From contig JAADIY010000040.1 in assembly GCA_013151045.1 (NCBI GenBank), positions 1 through 64,000 of the forward strand: DNA of 64,000 nucleotides, written 5' to 3'. The position numbers were made by a program, and so were the translations under genes. This document shows positions 1 to 9,864 of this stretch, piece after piece (positions within the stretch are counted from its first letter, which is position 1; each line of letters opens with the position of its first letter). Below the pieces are notes generated by a model that did not search any database, was not told where the DNA came from, and saw only the letters and a list, made by a program, of their open reading frames with translations. This DNA comes from Gammaproteobacteria bacterium (GTDB lineage Bacteria > Pseudomonadota > Gammaproteobacteria > GCA-2400775).

Positions 1-2845
1 GTTGACGATTTTCATTGGCGATAGTGTTTAAGTCATCATCTTCGATAACAGTTTCGCTAACGCGATCAGCCAATTCGACATAAGTGCATTGCGTAGTGGG
101 GCGTTGCCAAAGTAGCGCATAGAAGGGAAGCTGTATTGATTCACCCATCATAACGTCGTCATAGCTTGCGCTGAAGCCGGTTTTATAATCAATGATAGTG
201 TCGCCACTATTATTGTTAGCATTGTTTGAATCAACACGGTCAATGCGACCTTTAATGCCGTATTGCTTATCGTTAGGTTCTATTTCGATGTAGTGCTCAA
301 CACCGTAGACGCTCCAATTAGCGGCGTGCTCAGTTTGCCAGTCTATATAGCTTGCGATGCCATTACGCCAACGCTCTAACCAAACACGGTGGAGAGTATT
401 GTCTTCAAGGTCAGCAGCGAAAACTTTGTCAGCGATAGTGTTTAACAAATCGATGCCAACTTGTCGTGATTCGATAGTTAAGATTGATGATAGAGGGCCA
501 GGGAGCCCTTTAACGTCGCTATGGAATGCTTGTAAACAGCGATGAACGAGTTCGCCGTAATCTGCTTTTTGTAAAGCTTCGCGTATTGGTTCCGGTGCTG
601 ATAAATGCAGACACTGGCCGGCATAAAAACGATAAGGACAGTTGATTAATTGCTGATAGGTATTGGCTGAATAACTAGTGGGCAACAGCGATTTATGCGC
701 ACTTGGAGCCGGCCGCATTAATTTTTCTGGTAGCGAGTTTTCTGCTTGGTCTGTTAGCACTAGATTACGTGCTGCAGTGCTCAGTGCGAGATCATGCAGA
801 TTGGTATCGTAGGCAAGTTGATGAAAAGCGTTGAGCAATTCAAACCACGGTGCCAGAGTTTGCGGTTCGCCAGTGTTATCGGTGGAATACGTCGCAAGAA
901 TATCAGGCGCAGATTCTAGTAGGCGGCGGAAATGATAAAAAGCCGTTTGTAGCTCATCTGTTTGTGTACGTAAGCCTAGTTCTCGACGCACTGATTGATT
1001 GAATAGCGGTGATGGCGAAGCCGTCATCGGTAAATGGTTAGCATCTGCCGCTGCGATCACCAGGCCATCAAATTGTTCTAGATTAGATTGATTAATCGGC
1101 AGTAAGGCGATGCCGCCCATGGTGCGACTAAGCTGAAAATAACTCTGTTCCAGTGCGCGAGCTAACCATTGGCGAAACTCAAGCCAAGTCATTCCCGCCA
1201 TTTGCGATTCGGGTATCGATTGCAAGGTTTGTAATTGTTCAATGATGTTTTGGCCAGCTTCGTCGTTTTGTAGCGTCGCGATTAAGCCAATGCGCTGCAT
1301 GCTCAGTTCAACAGTGTTTAATAACTCGCCTAAGCCAGTTTTATTTTTTGACTTGGCTATTGTTGTAATGGGTTGAGCAGCATGTTCTATTTCATCAAGC
1401 AACTCATTGAGCAATTGACTGGTATCAGTGTGTTGCCATTGCAGACGGCGTTGGCGTGAGCGGATATGAAACCGATAACGCGATAAATTAGACTGCACAT
1501 TCTCATGACGAATAATATCTTGCTCGAAACGAAAAACCGTATTCGACAAGGTGTCACGATCCCAATCCGGAAAAACGAATGGAGACTTAAGTAAATCAAG
1601 CAAGGGTTGGTAAGCAAAATCCTGTTCAATTAGGTTTAACCAACTATCTATCGCCGCCGCGGCGCTGGTGGTTGATAAAGCCCAGCCAGTATAGTCATTA
1701 ACAGTGAGCGAGAAACGCTCAAGTAGCGCGCGTACGCGTCTGGCTAGGCGACGATCTTCGGTGATGATGGCTAACCGTTGCTTGCCTTGTTGATGCCAAT
1801 GCGCAAGTTGTAGAGCAATGGCTTGTGCTTCATGTTCTGCGGTAGCATTTTTACATAAACGTAAACGATTTGCAGCTGGGCTTTGTGCATATGTTTTGGC
1901 AAAGTGTAAAGCGCGCTGTTTTATACCCATTTTCTCTTGTGTGGTTTTATCAAACGACATGGCATCAAAAGATGTGCTGTAGGCATTGTCGAGAAAATGA
2001 GTATAGCTAGAAGAGTTGTTTTCGACTTTTTGAAAATCGAACGCCTGAAGTATGGCTTGCAGTGCCACGGTGCTGTGTAGTTGATCATCACTAATCAAAT
2101 CAACGTTCTGGTCATTGGCGCTATCGCCGTGGACAAATAATGTTATCTGGTCATTAGCATCAAGGTGGCGTAGAAAATGTCGTTCTGAAGGCAAGAACCG
2201 ATGATAGCCGGCAATATAAAAAGTAGTAGAGTGGGGTTGTGTTGATAGTCGCTCTAGATTAGATCGATAAATAGTTTCACAATCCGCCATCTCGTAAGCA
2301 TCCAATTCTTCTTGGTATGCATGCCACAGTGTATGAACAATTTTGGCTTCGTGGCTAAGAGCTTGGGTATTTTGACTGTCATCTAAACCATAAGCCAGCG
2401 ACAGTGTTTCGGTGAAAGCGTGTTGATCCTGCGGCATTTCATAATGATTAGCACTAAGCTCGCTAAACAAAGTGAGTAAATTGTCGACTAAAAACCAAGT
2501 AGAGACAGCGCCAAATAATTCTTGTCGTTGGTCGAGTGCTTTATAGAGCAATAATTCACGAGCACGATCACTGATCAGTGTTTTATTACTATCGCTATGT
2601 TCGGCAACGTAGTCACGTAAGCTGCATACGGTTGGGCCGAGTATGCCTCGGTGGCCCAAGTTTGCAGCCTGGCTGAGCAATTCTCGGCGTAATTCAGAAA
2701 ACTGGTTGGGATTATTGAGTAAGACCGTAACGTGCGTCAGGTCAGGCAGAGAGGTTTCGTGTTCGCTAACAATGTGTTTGGCGAGAACCGCAATAGGGTT
2801 CTCACCATAGGCAATGAGTCGATGCGTTCCAGGGACATGTTGCAT
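1..2845 (-). CDS. AddB-like / PD-(D/E)XK family DNA repair nuclease-helicase, partial (runs off window start)
   Basis: Long open minus-strand frame missing from the ORF track because it has no stop inside the window. Reads MQHVPGTHRLIAYGENPIAVLAKHIV...YIAGYHRFLPSERHFLRHLDA...RLAIITEDRRLARRVRALLERF, typical of the AddB-like family. Confidence 0.75.
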   Translation of the reverse strand, partial: MQHVPGTHRLIAYGENPIAVLAKHIVSEHETSLPDLTHVTVLLNNPNQFSELRRELLSQAANLGHRGILGPTVCSLRDYVAEHSDSNKTLISDRARELLLYKALDQRQELFGAVSTWFLVDNLLTLFSELSANHYEMPQDQHAFTETLSLAYGLDDSQNTQALSHEAKIVHTLWHAYQEELDAYEMADCETIYRSNLERLSTQPHSTTFYIAGYHRFLPSERHFLRHLDANDQITLFVHGDSANDQNVDLISDDQLHSTVALQAILQAFDFQKVENNSSSYTHFLDNAYSTSFDAMSFDKTTQEKMGIKQRALHFAKTYAQSPAANRLRLCKNATAEHEAQAIALQLAHWHQQGKQRLAIITEDRRLARRVRALLERFSLTVNDYTGWALSTTSAAAAIDSWLNLIEQDFAYQPLLDLLKSPFVFPDWDRDTLSNTVFRFEQDIIRHENVQSNLSRYRFHIRSRQRRLQWQHTDTSQLLNELLDEIEHAAQPITTIAKSKNKTGLGELLNTVELSMQRIGLIATLQNDEAGQNIIEQLQTLQSIPESQMAGMTWLEFRQWLARALEQSYFQLSRTMGGIALLPINQSNLEQFDGLVIAAADANHLPMTASPSPLFNQSVRRELGLRTQTDELQTAFYHFRRLLESAPDILATYSTDNTGEPQTLAPWFELLNAFHQLAYDTNLHDLALSTAARNLVLTDQAENSLPEKLMRPAPSAHKSLLPTSYSANTYQQLINCPYRFYAGQCLHLSAPEPIREALQKADYGELVHRCLQAFHSDVKGLPGPLSSILTIESRQVGIDLLNTIADKVFAADLEDNTLHRVWLERWRNGIASYIDWQTEHAANWSVYGVEHYIEIEPNDKQYGIKGRIDRVDSNNANNNSGDTIIDYKTGFSASYDDVMMGESIQLPFYALLWQRPTTQCTYVELADRVSETVIEDDDLNTIANENRQ

Positions 2846-2883
2846 GCTAGGGGCGCACTGGCGAGTGCCGTCGTCCAGAAGGG

Positions 2884-3207
2884 TTAGCGCTCCAGAAGTG
2901 CGAGCTTGCCTTCTTTACCGTCCCATTCGTCAGCGTCTTCGGGAGAATCGATCATCTCAGTGATTACAGGCCAATCTTTGGCAAGATCAGCATTCAATTC
3001 GAGAAAGTGCGCCTGATCCTCAGGCAAATCATCTTCCGATACAATCGCGTCTACAGGACATTCTGGTTCGCACAAGGTGCAATCGATACATTCATCTGGA
3101 TCGATGACTAGAAAATTTGGCCCTTCATGAAAGCAATCGACTGGACAGACTTCCACACAGTCAGTGTGCTTACATTTAATGCAATTTTCCATTACAACAA
3201 AAGTCAT
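2884..3207 (-). CDS. fdxA: 7Fe ferredoxin
   Basis: [55 protein letters not shown]; two Fe-S cluster motifs of the FdxA type. Confidence 0.95.
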   Translation of the reverse strand: MTFVVMENCIKCKHTDCVEVCPVDCFHEGPNFLVIDPDECIDCTLCEPECPVDAIVSEDDLPEDQAHFLELNADLAKDWPVITEMIDSPEDADEWDGKEGKLALLER

Positions 3208-3881
3208 CTTGTGCTCCGCTTTGAACTCTTAATATAAAGCCAGGTATTTTAATCGATTACACGTGGATTGACGAGTATTGCCGGGCTTTGAATCTAGTTT
3301 ATGGGGTTGATAGTGGTTTATTGCAAGTATGTGGGCCGCTAATTGCTCTATAAACGTTTGATTTTATTAGGCGTAAGCCCATTTCCAAGCTAATCATTTT
3401 TAAAGCAGACCAAGTTTAGTTCTGCTTCTTGCCACAACCAATAGGCAAACTTAGTGTGATCTTTCCAATTATCTCCGATTAGGGCATGGACAAATATAGT
3501 GAGATCTTGGCTATTGTCTTCCAGCCGTGGAATAAATGCTGCAAAACCCATGGATCTAGAAGTAATTTGGCAACTCCAACATGGATGCGGACCAATTAAT
3601 TTAGGGGCTGTCTTCGATAGTGCAATTTATGTATTATCTGGGGCAGCCCCTAAATGCAATAAATCAGATTCGCTTAAGATTGGTGTCTTGATTTATGGTG
3701 AAATTGTGGTTTCTCGCGTTGAAGTAGTTCAGGGTAACGGGGTAGATTTACTTGCCCCGATATTTTTCTAGGCCATAGTGGCTAGCATTAGTGGTAGCAT
3801 ATTAAACTAGCATAGTTCGTTTGCCATGCGCGCTGATGTTACTAAGTAAGCGGTATGGTTTAAGAGGGTTATCGAACAGCT

Positions 3882-4471
3882 ATGAGTGATACAAAGCAGC
3901 GACTGTTGGAGACTGCCAAAGATTTATTTATGGCGCGGGGTTATAACGCGGTGGGTACCAATGAGATATGTTTAACTGCTGGTGTTAACAAAGGCACTTT
4001 TTATCATTTTTACAAATCCAAGACGGATCTCGCTCTTGATGCTCTAGATAGCTATGGTAACGAATTTTGTGAAGCTTTCGAGCGGATTGTCAACTCTAAA
4101 GCTGCGCCGATTCGATTAAAAAGATCCAGCAAATCTTCAATATTCCGTATAAATCCAACAAGGCTTGGCAGGGAAAACATGGCTATGCTCAGGGATGCCT
4201 GGTTGGAAATTTGTCGCTGGAGCTTAGCACTATAGACGAGCGAGTCCGCAAACGGTTATTTGCAATCATGTCTCAATGGGGTAAGACGCTTATGCCTTTG
4301 GTAGACGAGCTTATCCAAAGCAAGGCTGTTTCACCTATTAATGTCGAGCAGGGCGCTATGGCATTGGTGAGTTATTTGCAGGGGTTGATCCTGATGGCAA
4401 AGACCAGTAATGATCCGAAAGTGATACAGCGACTCGGAAAAGGTGCGTTGAGTTTGCTCAAGGGTTTATGA
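3882..4471 (+). pseudogene. TetR/AcrR family regulator, interrupted by a 1-nt frameshift
   Basis: N-terminal HTH (KQRLLETAKDLFMARGYNAVGTNEICLTAGVNKGTFYHFYKSKTDLALDAL) in ORF 3882-4235; C-terminal domain in another frame (4211-4471). Adding one A to the A5 run at 4118-4122 gives continuous ...PIRLKKIQQIFNIPYKSNKAWQGKHGYAQGCLVGNLSLELSTIDERV... Confidence 0.8.
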
Positions 4472-4814
4472 GCTGTAGGGTAATTTTAAGTGGGTGCTAA
4501 TTGAGTGATGATGGCTCTGGATCGGTTTGTTTTCTTGTTTAATATAAAATAGAAAGATGATTGTAAAAATCAGTTCTCAATTTTGCTAATGTAGTTTTCT
4601 CGTGTCTCTTCTAGTATGGCGTCACTTGTTTTTTCGCTAGGTTCCGTTGTGAAATTTATTTTATCTATTGGAGCGCCGCTGCAAAATGTAGAAAAGCCCG
4701 AAAACGAGCGGCTACTTTTCTTCTAGATGAAATTTTTTGCATTCGGTGCCTGTCCATACAATAGTTTCTTCTGTCCAGCATTAGGCTGAATCGCTCTAAA
4801 CACGGGGCTTATTA

Positions 4815-5130
4815 CTATGCAGCAAGTCGCCGAGTAGCTGACAGTCATGGACATTGGCCGCCGTGACGGTAACCGAATGAATCCGTTTTGCCTGGTTGTC
4901 TATGTCACATATACTTCTTTACCCTAAAGTGTTCGTTTTGAGCAGACCCTGATCACGGGCTTTATCTTTGTTCTTCGTTGATGTGAGAGTATCGATAATC
5001 GTCACGCCTATTACTGTGCCACGGTTTACTTTCAAACCGTTCTCCGCCAGATACACATTGACTAGCCGCAATATGTCATCAACCAAGTTATAGCATCGCC
5101 TTTCTTGCAGCTTTAGGTAATACGGCTTGA
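4815..5130 (-). pseudogene. IS5-family transposase remnant (degraded)
   Basis: Minus-strand fragments AENGLKVNRGTVIGVTIIDTLTSTKNKDKARD and QAKRIHSVTVTAANVHDCQLLGDLLH match the IS5 DDE transposase pattern (STKNKDKARDPEM... / IHSVVTTAANVHD), separated by stops and frameshifts. Confidence 0.75.
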
Positions 5131-5344
5131 TAACCTTGTTCGGCGTTTTTCAGGGGCGACTCAATCCCTTTTTTTCTAGAAAGACTGTCGCGTAGATTTT
5201 TTATTGTGTTTCTTGAAAGCATCGGCGGTAAATTTTTGTTAGATCCGCGTTTGTTTTCTAATGGAATGATTTTCTGTCTTATCTCAAATTTTTGTAATTA
5301 TTTAGAGTGTCTTTAAATTATATTTAAGAAAGCAATAGTTTGTT

Positions 5345-5358
5345 GACCGACCGGTCTG
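5345..5358. promoter_or_regulatory. Putative TetR-type operator GACCGACCGGTCTG
   Basis: Palindromic GACCGGTC core (5349-5356) just upstream of the CMD gene; resembles (T)AGACC-GGTCT(A) boxes of NemR/AcuR-like TetR regulators. Confidence 0.5.
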
Positions 5359-5406
5359 TTACATGTAAGGTCGCTCTTGAATTTAAATAAAATAAGGAGT
5401 TCTTTT

Positions 5407-5976
5407 ATGTCTAAGTTTGAACAAATAGATCCTGTTGGGGCGTCTGGCAAAGTTGCTGAGGCTTTTAGTGAGGCTGAATCTCAATTTGGTGCAGTGATAA
5501 ATCTTTTTAAAGTGATGGGGTGTGCGCCAAATGTGCTAAACGGTGTGTTGGCTCTTAATAAAGAAATAGGAGTATCGATAGAGCTTAGTGGCAAAGAAGT
5601 TGAGCAGATTGCAATGTTGACTTCAGCTCTGAACCGTTGTGACTATTGCGTCAACGTCCATATGGCAGTTGGGAAGAGCGTTGGCTTGTCTAGTGACGAT
5701 TTGAATTCTGCAATGGAAGGAAAAGCAAGTGATGCCAAGATTCAAACATTATTGACCTTTGTTGATGAGGTGATTCGTAATAGAGGTTTGGTCAGCGATG
5801 AAACGCTTGGCAAAGTACAAAGTGCGGGATTTTCCAATAAAGCACTAATCGAGGCGATAGGCATTATTGGTTTTTATACAACACTACAATACATTCGCCA
5901 TGTTGCTAAGCCAGACCATGATTTCCCGATAGTATCAGAGTACGACGCTAAGGTGCACGGTATTGCTTTGAGTTGA
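5407..5976 (+). CDS. Carboxymuconolactone decarboxylase family protein, AhpD-like (CxxCxxxH)
   Basis: ...QIAMLTSALNRCDYCVNVHMAVGKSVGLSSDDL...; CDYCVNVH = CxxCxxxH. Start probably the ATG at 5407 after an AAGGAG-type RBS. Confidence 0.85.
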   Translation: MSKFEQIDPVGASGKVAEAFSEAESQFGAVINLFKVMGCAPNVLNGVLALNKEIGVSIELSGKEVEQIAMLTSALNRCDYCVNVHMAVGKSVGLSSDDLNSAMEGKASDAKIQTLLTFVDEVIRNRGLVSDETLGKVQSAGFSNKALIEAIGIIGFYTTLQYIRHVAKPDHDFPIVSEYDAKVHGIALS

Positions 5977-6141
5977 TTGTGCAATAAATCAAGGAGTTAG
6001 GGCTATAATATGGGCGACTGATTATTGTTATGTATATATGAATGTTAATGAGCATGTAGCAGCAGTATGCGCCATTCATTGGTTGTTCACTAATAAGTAT
6101 GTAAGTTGTTATTTGTTAAGTATGTCTAACGGAACTAAAAA

Positions 6142-7845
6142 ATGGATATTTTAGAAAGAGCATCGAGTTACCAAAATACGGAAATTGCAGAACAAAAACA
6201 TATTGTTTCTGGTTCGGAAGTTATTGCTGAAGTTATTAGGAAATTGGAAGAGCAGGGTGCAGTGACAATGGGGGTCCCAGGGACCCCAACTACAGACATT
6301 GTTGAATACCTTCAAAAACATGGATCTCAAGAAGAGTATTGGGTTGAAATGGATGAAGTTGACATGATGAGACAATTGGTTGGTATTAATGCCCTTGGGC
6401 GTACGACCATTGCTGTTATGAAGCACACGGGTTTTTCTTGTATTCAGGAACAGTTGGTTGTGTTGAGCAATTTAGATTTGAGAGCACCGTTGGTTCTGAT
6501 TATTGGTGATGAGCCTGGAGCGACATCGCAAATGGGGAATGATACTCGGTCTATGTGTGATTCTAGCTATATACCCATTATCGAACCATCTTTCAATAAT
6601 ATTGAAGAATGTTTTTCTTATTGTTTACAGTTATCGGCTCGATTAAGAAAGCCTGTCGTTTATCGGGTTGTTCCTAGAAGTGTTGCTCACTGTGGGGTTG
6701 CAAAAGAGATATCAATTACAGACTCTTTACATACAAATCATACATTTTCCAACAGAGACTATTATGCGTCAGAAGGTATGGTAATCGGCCGTTATACTTC
6801 AACCAAAACGTTATTAAATAATCTAAAGTTAGAAAAATTTCCAAAAATTAATTCTTTTATGCAAGCAGAATTGGAAATAGGTAATGAAACTAAGGCATTA
6901 GTGATTTCTGCCGGCGGTATAGCAGATCGCGTTAAAGTTATTATTAAGGGGGGATATAGCTTTTTGTCGCATCTAGAGATTAATACTGTCAGTCACCTTC
7001 CTGAGGCGATTCTTGCCGAGTTAGTGCCAAATTACGATGCAATATTAGTAATGGAAAGCTGGGAGCCTTATCTTGAAAGACGCATACGAGAATTTGTTCA
7101 ACGTATGAGTGGTGCTAACCACATAACAGTTTATGGTCGTGAACCACAAATTGAAGTTAACGCCAGCGAGGACGAATTAATAATGGGTGCGGGTGACATG
7201 TCCGATACTGAAATTGAGAATGTTATTAACGTTTTTTTGAGTGGTGGTACTGCTCAAGATATTACTACAACTTATCAGTCTCGATGTGGTGATCACAGTT
7301 TTTCAAGCAATGTTGATAGCCGTTTTCTGAATATTTTTGAAGCGTTTACCAATGCATCAAAAGCCATTAATAAATCTCCCGTTTTTTCGTTATCTACTGG
7401 TCGAACTCGCTACTCGGTTATGGATACTCAGTATGAACAGTATGTACAGTTTATGTCTCCTATGGGCAGTGAAGCGTTGACTTTGATTGGTTATTTAAAA
7501 TACGTAGAAAATATATCGTCGATATCCCCTTGTTTGATTATTGGGGATTATACATTTGCCCATAGCTCGTGGAAGGGTATTTCCGCATTGAACTTGCATA
7601 GAGCTAGAACAGGAGTGGTTGTTCCAGTTATTGTCATTGAGAATGGTGGGTCGAAAACTACCGGAGGACAATTAAACCATTCATTGCCAGCAGATATTGG
7701 TAGGCTTTTGGTAACCAATTGGGGGCATCGTTTTCTCGGAACAGTTTCGATTGATGACAAAATGTTGTTGAGAAGTAATATTGAGATGCTGATGGACCCA
7801 GCTACGGAAGAAGACATTTTAATTGTTAGGGCACTTGATTGCTAA
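6142..7845 (+). CDS. Indolepyruvate ferredoxin oxidoreductase alpha-subunit-like TPP-dependent protein, no C-terminal ferredoxin domain
   Basis: N-terminal GVPGTPTTDIVEYL, AVMKHTGFSCIQEQLVVLS, GDEPGATSQMGNDTR; C-terminal GDYTFAHSSWKGI...VIVIENGGSKTTGGQ resembles the IorA TPP-binding region. No CxxCxxC motifs at the C-terminus. Confidence 0.7.
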   Translation: MDILERASSYQNTEIAEQKHIVSGSEVIAEVIRKLEEQGAVTMGVPGTPTTDIVEYLQKHGSQEEYWVEMDEVDMMRQLVGINALGRTTIAVMKHTGFSCIQEQLVVLSNLDLRAPLVLIIGDEPGATSQMGNDTRSMCDSSYIPIIEPSFNNIEECFSYCLQLSARLRKPVVYRVVPRSVAHCGVAKEISITDSLHTNHTFSNRDYYASEGMVIGRYTSTKTLLNNLKLEKFPKINSFMQAELEIGNETKALVISAGGIADRVKVIIKGGYSFLSHLEINTVSHLPEAILAELVPNYDAILVMESWEPYLERRIREFVQRMSGANHITVYGREPQIEVNASEDELIMGAGDMSDTEIENVINVFLSGGTAQDITTTYQSRCGDHSFSSNVDSRFLNIFEAFTNASKAINKSPVFSLSTGRTRYSVMDTQYEQYVQFMSPMGSEALTLIGYLKYVENISSISPCLIIGDYTFAHSSWKGISALNLHRARTGVVVPVIVIENGGSKTTGGQLNHSLPADIGRLLVTNWGHRFLGTVSIDDKMLLRSNIEMLMDPATEEDILIVRALDC

Positions 7846-7891
7846 ATAGTAAATTTTGGCTTGTCAATAACAAACGTTAAGGAGAGATTAT

Positions 7892-8830
7892 ATGATCATA
7901 GGGAAAAGTAAGTTACTAACTGCCATTCTATGCATGGCATCATTCGGCGTGGTTACGGCTGTATTAGGTGAAGATTATAATAATAGAGGGCGTCAGGTAT
8001 TTAAAATTGATGCACTTCCAACGACAGGGGTTAACGATTTATGCGGATCACCATTATTTGATTTCCCTTTTCGTTTTACGTTTGTTGGTGAGTATGACCC
8101 GTCACCAAATGCCACAGATGCTTTGCCTTTAACACAGGAAAGTTGTGCTAACAACGATTTGATTTTAGCGACAACTACTGATCCTGATTTTCAGGCCGCT
8201 AGTGTGCCAGAAGGTATACCACTCGATGCATCTTCTTTAAATAAAAATTTACCGCTTAATAGAGTTCCAACTATTATAAATATCAATTCAACGCGAGGCC
8301 AGGTGCCTTTTAGAAGAGATGTCCCATTGTCTCCGGTAATTGTTAATGGTGTTTCTAAAGAGAATATTACATTGGATGATTGGTTTGCAGCGAAGGCGAC
8401 TGCAATATTAATTTGCAGGCCTAATGGCACAGCAAGGCTTAAAACTAGATTTAAAAATCTAGTGCCGAATGGTATTTATACGATGTGGGAGATTTGGCGT
8501 ACTACTACTGATAGCGGTGGTGTCGGGTTGGCTGCTGTTCCAGTTGGTGGCGTACCAAATGTGTTTGTTGCAAATGGGCGTGGTTTTGGTCGGTATGCTC
8601 GTGAACTATCTGGTTGCCCTATGACAAATATAACGCCAGAAGGGGCGACCATGGCTTTCATAGATGTTGTTTACCATTCTGACGGCGGGGTTACTGGTGG
8701 GTTGCCGGGACTTGGTGGAACTGTAAGCACGTTTATTGATGAAAACGGTGCAGAATATGAAAGCACTCTACCTGTTGGCACTATTTCACATACTCAGCTT
8801 GTTTTTCCGATGATTGTTGATGAGCTATAG
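7892..8830 (+). CDS. Hypothetical secreted protein
   Basis: 312 aa ORF with N-terminal signal-like segment MIIGKSKLLTAILCMASFGVVTAVLG and RBS AAGGAGAG; no family recognised. Confidence 0.7.
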   Translation: MIIGKSKLLTAILCMASFGVVTAVLGEDYNNRGRQVFKIDALPTTGVNDLCGSPLFDFPFRFTFVGEYDPSPNATDALPLTQESCANNDLILATTTDPDFQAASVPEGIPLDASSLNKNLPLNRVPTIININSTRGQVPFRRDVPLSPVIVNGVSKENITLDDWFAAKATAILICRPNGTARLKTRFKNLVPNGIYTMWEIWRTTTDSGGVGLAAVPVGGVPNVFVANGRGFGRYARELSGCPMTNITPEGATMAFIDVVYHSDGGVTGGLPGLGGTVSTFIDENGAEYESTLPVGTISHTQLVFPMIVDEL

Positions 8831-9128
8831 TTTTCGATGAATTACAAAAAAGCTTTGTTTTGCTAATTATTATATGATTTTTATGAGGAGCTATTAACAG
8901 AGCTCAGCGTAATATTATCGATAACATGTAGATACTGCTTATTTATAAAAAGGAGTCGCAAGTGTAAAAAGAACGCAATTGTGACTCTAATTTTTATAGT
9001 AAATGTGATACCGCTGGAGAAGATAATCTGAAATGGTTGATCAATTTATTAATAATACTGGAAGTTTAGGAAAATGAAGCATAGAAGGCTTTGGAACTAC
9101 ACAAATTACACAGGGAGCTGAAAACTTA

Positions 9129-9737
9129 ATGAAAGAACCGAGAATAACGCCATTACCTTCTGCAGAAATGCGAAAAGACTGGTTAGATACGCTGGATAAG
9201 CTTCCAGGAAATGGTCTTAAGGGAAAACATGCACCGGTTAATGTTTTAGGCACGCTGATGAAACACACAAACTTAATTGGACATTATTTGGAGTATTGGG
9301 TTAGTGCAAAAAATGTTGCTGAGCTAAATGCTCGTGCGCAAGAGCTCATCATATTGCGAATTGCTATACACTATGATTGTGACTATGTGTGGGGGCACCA
9401 CGTCCCACCAGCATTGGAAAGTGGTCTTTCACGCGGAGAAATAGCATTAATCCCATTTGATATCAATGCTGAAGACTGGTCTTCCTGCGATCAAGTTTTA
9501 CTAAAGGCGACAGATGAACTGATTTTAAACCGAGCTATCAAGGATGGAACATGGGGTGAGCTTTCAACATATCTTAGTGAACACGAATGCTTGGATTTTA
9601 TTCACTTAGTAACGCAATATGTGTTTTTTTCTTCGGTTAACAACACATTTCAAGTTGAGCTTGAGCCAGGTATCGAGCGTATTCCTGCTGAAGATAATGT
9701 AAAAACTATCGTAGTTGCTGGGTTTGGGGCAAATTAG
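9129..9737 (+). CDS. Carboxymuconolactone decarboxylase family protein (second copy, divergent)
   Basis: ...NARAQELIILRIAIHYDCDYVWGHHVPPALESGLSRGEIALI... typical CMD family core; the second Cys of CxxC is absent. Confidence 0.85.
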   Translation: MKEPRITPLPSAEMRKDWLDTLDKLPGNGLKGKHAPVNVLGTLMKHTNLIGHYLEYWVSAKNVAELNARAQELIILRIAIHYDCDYVWGHHVPPALESGLSRGEIALIPFDINAEDWSSCDQVLLKATDELILNRAIKDGTWGELSTYLSEHECLDFIHLVTQYVFFSSVNNTFQVELEPGIERIPAEDNVKTIVVAGFGAN

Positions 9738-9759
9738 ATCAAATTAATATTCAAACTAA

Positions 9760-9801
9760 CGCTGACCACGCGGGAGAGAAAAGGCGGTTAGTCTCCGATA
9801 G
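9760..9801. repeat. Dispersed repeat copy A
   Basis: CGCTGACCACGCGGGAGAGAAAAGGCGGTTAGTCTCCGATAG aligns with copy B at 20702-20749. Confidence 0.5.
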
Positions 9802-9802
9802 T

Positions 9803-9826
9803 TTACGCTAAAATATTTTAGCGTAA
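9803..9826. repeat. Perfect 24-bp palindrome TTACGCTAAAATATTTTAGCGTAA
   Basis: Read directly; each half is the reverse complement of the other. Confidence 0.9.
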
Positions 9827-9850
9827 TTAAAAATCAAGCGGTCAGTAAGC

Positions 9851-9864
9851 TTGCTTGCAAGCAA
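9851..9864. repeat. Perfect 14-bp palindrome TTGCTTGCAAGCAA
   Basis: Read directly. Confidence 0.85.

Noticed and set aside
3499-3771. Plus-strand 90-aa ORF
   Set aside because: No recognisable protein character. The opposite strand reads somewhat better (...CWSCQITSRSMGFAAFIPRLEDNSQDLTIFVHALIGDNWKDHTKFAYWLWQEAEL) but is a short fragment without a clear start; not supported as a gene.
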